Source of the DNA: Methylacidimicrobium sp. AP8
Lineage (GTDB): Bacteria > Verrucomicrobiota > Verrucomicrobiia > Methylacidiphilales > Methylacidiphilaceae
NCBI RefSeq assembly: GCF_903064525.1
Contig: NZ_LR797830.1
Span: forward strand, 1-64,000
Length of the DNA stretch: 64,000 bases
Direction: 5' to 3'
The position numbers were made by a program, and so were the translations under genes. Positions within the stretch are counted from its first letter, which is position 1; every line of letters begins with the position of its first letter. A model generated the notes under the pieces. The model saw only the letters and a list, made by a program, of their open reading frames with translations, was not told the DNA's origin and made no database searches. Shown here piece after piece: positions 60,881 to 64,000 of the stretch.

Positions 60881-60940
60881 TTCCCGGTGCCCGCCCTGCG
60901 GAGGGGCGGATCGCATCCCCGGCGGCCGCCGCCGCTTGTC

Positions 60941-60977
60941 CAAGAAACCGCTATCCGGCGACTTCCGCCGGATAGCG
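60941..60977 (-). terminator. Intrinsic terminator overlapping the glgA stop codon
   Basis: A perfect 12-bp inverted repeat, arms CGCTATCCGGCG (60949-60960) and CGCCGGATAGCG (60966-60977) with loop ACTTC, is followed on the minus strand by GTTTCTTG. The stem includes the last codons and TAG of glgA (stop at 60951-60953), so the terminator begins inside the coding sequence. Confidence 0.7.
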
Positions 60978-62678
60978 ACGGTGCCGGAGCGCTTCGGTGT
61001 AGACCTCTTCGTACTGCCGCGCGGCTTCCGACCAGGGAAAAAGCACCTTCATCGCCTCGGCACGGAGCGCTGCCAGGGTCGAGGGCGAGCTTTTCCAGAG
61101 GCGCAGAGCGCGCCGGCAGGCGGCGGCCAGCCCCGGCCCGGTGGGATCGAAGAAAAGCAGGCCCGTGCCGCGGCGCGTCTTGTCTTCCAGATCGATCACC
61201 GTGTTCTTGATCCCTCCCGTCGCGCGTGCCACGGGGATCGAGCCGTAGCGCATCGCGTAGAGCTGGCTTAGGCCGCAAGGCTCGTAGAGGGAAGGCATCA
61301 GAAAGAAATCGCTTCCCGCAAAGATCCGGTGGCTCAGCTCCTCGGAGAATCCGATCGAAGCTGCAACCTTGTCGGGGAACTCGCGGGCGAGCCAGCGTAG
61401 AAACTCCTCGAACTCCCGTTCCCCCGATCCTAAAGAGACGCACTGGAACGACTCCTCCCGGAGAAGGGAAGGAAGGGCTTCCCGAACGAGGTGGATTCCC
61501 TTTTGAAGATGGAGGCGGCTGACCATGGCGAAGAGCGGCAGGTCAGGCCGAACGGGGAGGCCGAAATGACGTTGGAGCGTTTCCTTGCACCGGGCCTTCC
61601 CGCTTAAGTCTTCCACCGAGAAGTTCGCCGGAAGAAGCGGATCGGTGCTCGGATCCCATCGCGTCTGGTCGACGCCGTTGAGGATGCCGCGCAAGCGGCT
61701 TCGCCGTTCGGACAAAAAAGGGGCGAGCCCGCAGCCGCCGACCGGCTCGAGGATCTCTTCGGCGTAAGCCGGGGAGACGGTGGTCAGAAAGTCGGCATCG
61801 TGAATGCCCGCCTTGAGCAGGTTCACCTGGCCGTAGTCCTCGATGAAGTCCGGCCGGAACCGGTCCCACTCCAATCCGAGATAGGGGAGGACGGCGGATC
61901 CGTACTTCCCTTGGTGGCCGACATTGTGGATGGTCAGCACGCTGATGCTGGCGCCGAAAGGCGACAGGAGATGCGGCCAGGCTTTGAGAAAGACCGGCAC
62001 GAGCGCCCCCGGCCAATCATGGACATGAAAGACGTCCGGTATCCAGGCCAGAGACTTGCAGATTTCCAGGGCGGCCTTCGCAAGGAGGGCGAACCGGAAC
62101 GCGTTGTCCGCGTACTCTCCGGACGGCTCGTCATAGACGCCGGGCCGTCCGAAATAGTTCTGGTAATCGATGAGCCACACCGGGACCCGCTCGGCTCCCA
62201 GGACCGTTTCCCAGACGGCGATCCAATGTTCCTGCCCATCCCCCATGTGCACGCAGCAGGAGCCGAGGAGGCGGGCGGAAGCCTTTTCGCGGTCGATTGC
62301 GGCATAAAAGGGGAGAACGATCCGTACCTCGTGGCCGCGCCGGGCGAGCGCCGATGCGAGCCCTTCGACGGCGTCGCCTACTCCTCCTACCTTCACCAGC
62401 GGCGCGCATTCCGCGGCGACGAACAGGATCTTTCTCCGGTTCTCCGCGGCAGAAGCCGACTCCGGCCTGCGACGAGGGCCCGCCGCGCCAGCGGAGCTCT
62501 TCCGCCTGCGCCGCGGCTTTTCGATTTGGCCCGGAACCGCTTCGACCGCCTTGGCGTGCAAGCCGACCTCCGCGTGCTGGGCTTTCTGGTCCTTTCCCGG
62601 AGACACGGTCGGTTCCGACCGCTTCCGCCCCGGTCGACGCTCTTTCTTGCTCGATCGCTCGGATGGTTGCAGGGCCAT
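60951..62678 (-). CDS. glgA: Glycogen synthase (GT5) with basic N-terminal extension
   Basis: ADP-glucose-dependent (or UDP-glucose) alpha-1,4-glucan synthase. Of 575 residues, about the first 85 are an Arg/Lys/Ala/Pro-rich, probably disordered extension. The GT5 domain then begins RKILFVAAECAPLVKVGGVGDAVEGLASAL, where KVGGVGD replaces the commoner KTGGLGD, and continues with DVFHVHDWPGALVP, TIHNVGHQGKY, TTVSPAYAEEI, GILNGVD, MVSRLHLQKG, GSDFFLMPSLYEPCGLSQLYAMRYG and ATGGIKNTVID. The ATG at 62678 is used; an internal start after the extension is possible, but I see no strong ribosome binding site. No other glg gene is adjacent. A terminator overlaps its end. Confidence 0.9.
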   Translation of the reverse strand: MALQPSERSSKKERRPGRKRSEPTVSPGKDQKAQHAEVGLHAKAVEAVPGQIEKPRRRRKSSAGAAGPRRRPESASAAENRRKILFVAAECAPLVKVGGVGDAVEGLASALARRGHEVRIVLPFYAAIDREKASARLLGSCCVHMGDGQEHWIAVWETVLGAERVPVWLIDYQNYFGRPGVYDEPSGEYADNAFRFALLAKAALEICKSLAWIPDVFHVHDWPGALVPVFLKAWPHLLSPFGASISVLTIHNVGHQGKYGSAVLPYLGLEWDRFRPDFIEDYGQVNLLKAGIHDADFLTTVSPAYAEEILEPVGGCGLAPFLSERRSRLRGILNGVDQTRWDPSTDPLLPANFSVEDLSGKARCKETLQRHFGLPVRPDLPLFAMVSRLHLQKGIHLVREALPSLLREESFQCVSLGSGEREFEEFLRWLAREFPDKVAASIGFSEELSHRIFAGSDFFLMPSLYEPCGLSQLYAMRYGSIPVARATGGIKNTVIDLEDKTRRGTGLLFFDPTGPGLAAACRRALRLWKSSPSTLAALRAEAMKVLFPWSEAARQYEEVYTEALRHRRYPAEVAG

Positions 62679-62786
62679 GATTGGATTCTCTGCCCATGAG
62701 CGAAGCGGCGGCAAGCTTTTGTCGAGCGGCGCCCCGACTACCGGCAATTGGCTTGCGTGGTCCGGCGGGCAAGGGAAAATGACGGA

Positions 62787-63422
62787 ATGCGCCGGGCATT
62801 ATTGTCGGCCGCCGCCCTCGTCTTTCTCTTCCTGCTCGGCTATTGGGCTTGGCGAGGCATGGTCCTGCGGGAAGACAGCCGCTACGAAGCGCAGGTCCGG
62901 CAGGCGGCCGCGCGCTACGGGGTCGATCCTCTGCTGATCCGCGCGGTCATTTGGGAGGAGACCGGATTCCGCCTGAACAAGGTGGGGCGTGTCGGCGAGC
63001 TCGGCCTCATGCAGGTCCGTCCCACGACCGCCTTCGATTGGGCTCGCAGCGAGAAGCGGACCGATTTCCGGCCGGAGCAGCTTGCCGATCCCGAGATCGG
63101 TATTTTGGCCGGAAGCTGGTATCTGGCTCGGGCGCTGCGCCGCTGGAAGGATACCGACAATCCCCCCGTGTTCGCCCTGGCCGAATATAACGCCGGACGC
63201 CGGAATGCCCTGCGTTGGGTCGACCCGGCGCATCCGAAAAGCGGCCGCGCCTTCTTTGCGCGCATCGATTTTCCCAAGACAAGACAGTATGTGCGCGAAA
63301 TCCTGGATCGCTATGCTTTCTACCGCGGCCGCCCGCCATGGGAGGCCTGCCGTAGCCTCACGTCGCGGCCCGGCCGGGTCCGGAAAGGAGAGGAGGCCGT
63401 GGCCGACTCGGCGCGGCCGTAG
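62787..63422 (+). CDS. Lytic transglycosylase with SLT domain
   Basis: Peptidoglycan lyase of 211 residues. The N-terminal membrane anchor or signal (RRALLSAAALVFLFLLGYWAW) is followed by the goose-type/SLT domain: YGVDPLLIRAVIWEETGFRLNKVG with catalytic Glu near residue 54, GELGLMQVRPTTA, DPEIGILAGSWYLARALRRW and LAEYNAGRRNALRW. These are the E. coli Slt70 C-domain hallmarks. The C-terminal tail is basic. It diverges from glgA and is followed after 98 bp by two tRNA genes. Confidence 0.92.
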   Translation: MRRALLSAAALVFLFLLGYWAWRGMVLREDSRYEAQVRQAAARYGVDPLLIRAVIWEETGFRLNKVGRVGELGLMQVRPTTAFDWARSEKRTDFRPEQLADPEIGILAGSWYLARALRRWKDTDNPPVFALAEYNAGRRNALRWVDPAHPKSGRAFFARIDFPKTRQYVREILDRYAFYRGRPPWEACRSLTSRPGRVRKGEEAVADSARP

Positions 63423-63520
63423 CTTCCCGGGAGCGCACCGGCGGATCCGCGAACAAAGCAGGAAAGAAGAAAAACGGGTTGCCAAGCCCGCGGCCCGGTG
63501 CATGATGAAACATTGTCGCA

Positions 63521-63594
63521 GGGCCCTTAGCTCAGCGGATTAGAGCGTCTGACTACGGATCAGAAGGTCGTAGGTTCAAATCCTACAGGGCCCA
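63521..63594 (+). tRNA. tRNA-Arg (ACG)
   Basis: A 74-nt cloverleaf with acceptor GGGCCCT/AGGGCCC and discriminator A, D-arm GCTCAGCGGATTAGAGC, anticodon loop CTACGGA (anticodon ACG, whose A34 would be deaminated to inosine), and T-loop TTCAAAT. No CCA is encoded. tRNA-Gly follows after 13 bp, probably in one transcript. Confidence 0.95.
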
Positions 63595-63607
63595 GGCCGG
63601 AAACGCT

Positions 63608-63678
63608 GCGGGTGTAGTTCAATGGTAGAACGGCAGCCTTCCAAGCTGCATGCGAGGGTTCGATTCCCTTCACCCGCT
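63608..63678 (+). tRNA. tRNA-Gly (TCC)
   Basis: A 71-nt cloverleaf with acceptor GCGGGTG/CACCCGC and discriminator T, D-loop CAATGGTAGA, anticodon loop CTTCCAA (anticodon TCC), and T-loop TTCGATT. No CCA is encoded. It lies 13 bp after tRNA-Arg. Confidence 0.95.
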
Positions 63679-63773
63679 CTCTCGGCCGGCCATGCGACGG
63701 ATCGCGTTCTCCCGCTGGATATGGCCGGGTTTCGCCGGCGCTCGTGAGTTCGGCTGCGGATGGGCGAGGGGCA

Positions 63774-63961
63774 GCCGGCCGGAATTTGTCACAAGCTTTT
63801 TCCTGCGGCTTGCAAACCGGGCTTCCCTGCTTTGCCTTCGCTTGGTTTCCCATCCTCGCAGTACGTCTTCGTACAGCTTCCGGTGGAAACCCTGCGCCCC
63901 GCCTTGCACCTAAGCCCATTTCCGGCGCCCTCGGCTACACAATGGGTGAGAAATGGCCGCT
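63774..63961 (-). mobile_element. MITE-like repeat element, copy 2, opposite orientation
   Basis: Reverse complement of the element in the response regulator gene, about 80 percent identical by eye. The end near 63961 keeps GGCCATTTCTCAC next to a TA; the other end (CGGCCGGAATTTGTCACAAGC) has diverged, and I see no clear target duplication there. The internal hairpin is conserved with a base-pair exchange: arms GCAGTAC (63858-63864) and GTACAGC (63871-63877), loop GTCTTC on this strand. It follows the tRNA pair by about 95 bp and interrupts no recognisable gene within the window. Confidence 0.8.
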
Positions 63962-64000
63962 AGTGAGCAAAGCGGTTCGCCCGCTTGCGCCTTTCCGAAG

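Noticed and set aside
1-64000. CRISPR array, prophage or integrated conjugative element
   Set aside because: No regularly spaced repeats, cas genes, phage structural genes, integrase or tRNA-flanking attachment duplication were seen; the only mobile DNA is the IS remnant and the two small repeats.
1-64000. rRNA operon
   Set aside because: No 16S, 23S or 5S conserved segments are present.

Overview
The window looks like the origin-proximal 64 kb of a GC-rich, diderm (Gram-negative) bacterial chromosome, numbered from dnaA. LptD, nucleotide-sugar genes, OpgG/OpgH and a beta-barrel protein ending in Phe show an outer membrane. Gene content and protein style fit Verrucomicrobiota, possibly an acidophilic Methylacidiphilaceae-type organism; that placement is inference only. 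Nearly all of the DNA is coding, genes often overlap by 4 bp, and long antisense open frames are a by-product of the GC content.

Layout. 1-3.8 kb: origin-like leader, dnaA, a DnaA-box cluster, dnaN, a small unknown gene and lspA. 3.9-6.1 kb: a two-component system in which both genes are broken, the regulator by a small TTAA-flanked repeat element and the kinase by a frameshift at a G7 tract. 6.2-9.8 kb: two GNA1162/DUF799-like exported protein genes, one a pseudogene, flanking a decayed IS1634-type insertion sequence. 9.9-13.3 kb: hisC and a 5'-short glutamine synthetase-like gene, divergent from nadA. 13.3-13.5 kb: a possible structured RNA. 13.5-19.2 kb: ugd, purA, then the lipid operon uppS-cdsA-psd-pssA. 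19.2-24.3 kb: tRNA-Tyr, a lysine 2,3-aminomutase-like gene, an RlmI-like methyltransferase and a GH3 beta-glucosidase. 24.4-30.5 kb: the opgG-unknown-opgH periplasmic glucan operon, an outer-membrane barrel protein and an exported unknown. 30.7-36 kb: PEP synthase and an ADP-forming acyl-CoA synthetase/GNAT fusion. 36-41.4 kb: tRNA-Val, parB, a CAP-domain protein, mutL, an L,D-transpeptidase and ychF. 41.6-48.2 kb: deoxysugar operon (an NRS/ER-like reductase, rmlB, rmlA, a DegT aminotransferase) leading into lptD. 48.2-64 kb: secondary alcohol dehydrogenase, a secreted duplicated-domain protein, an UPF0173 hydrolase, a YyaL-type protein, pyrD, an archaeal-type RNA ligase with its PIN-domain partner, mnmE, priA, a peroxiredoxin, glgA, a lytic transglycosylase, tRNA-Arg, tRNA-Gly and a second copy of the small repeat.

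Most of the window is housekeeping and envelope biogenesis. The less ordinary parts are the small mobile repeat, whose excision would exactly restore the regulator and whose two copies share a covarying hairpin; the tail-to-tail RNA ligase/PIN pair; the structured intergenic region before ugd; and the paralogous exported-protein pair around the IS remnant.
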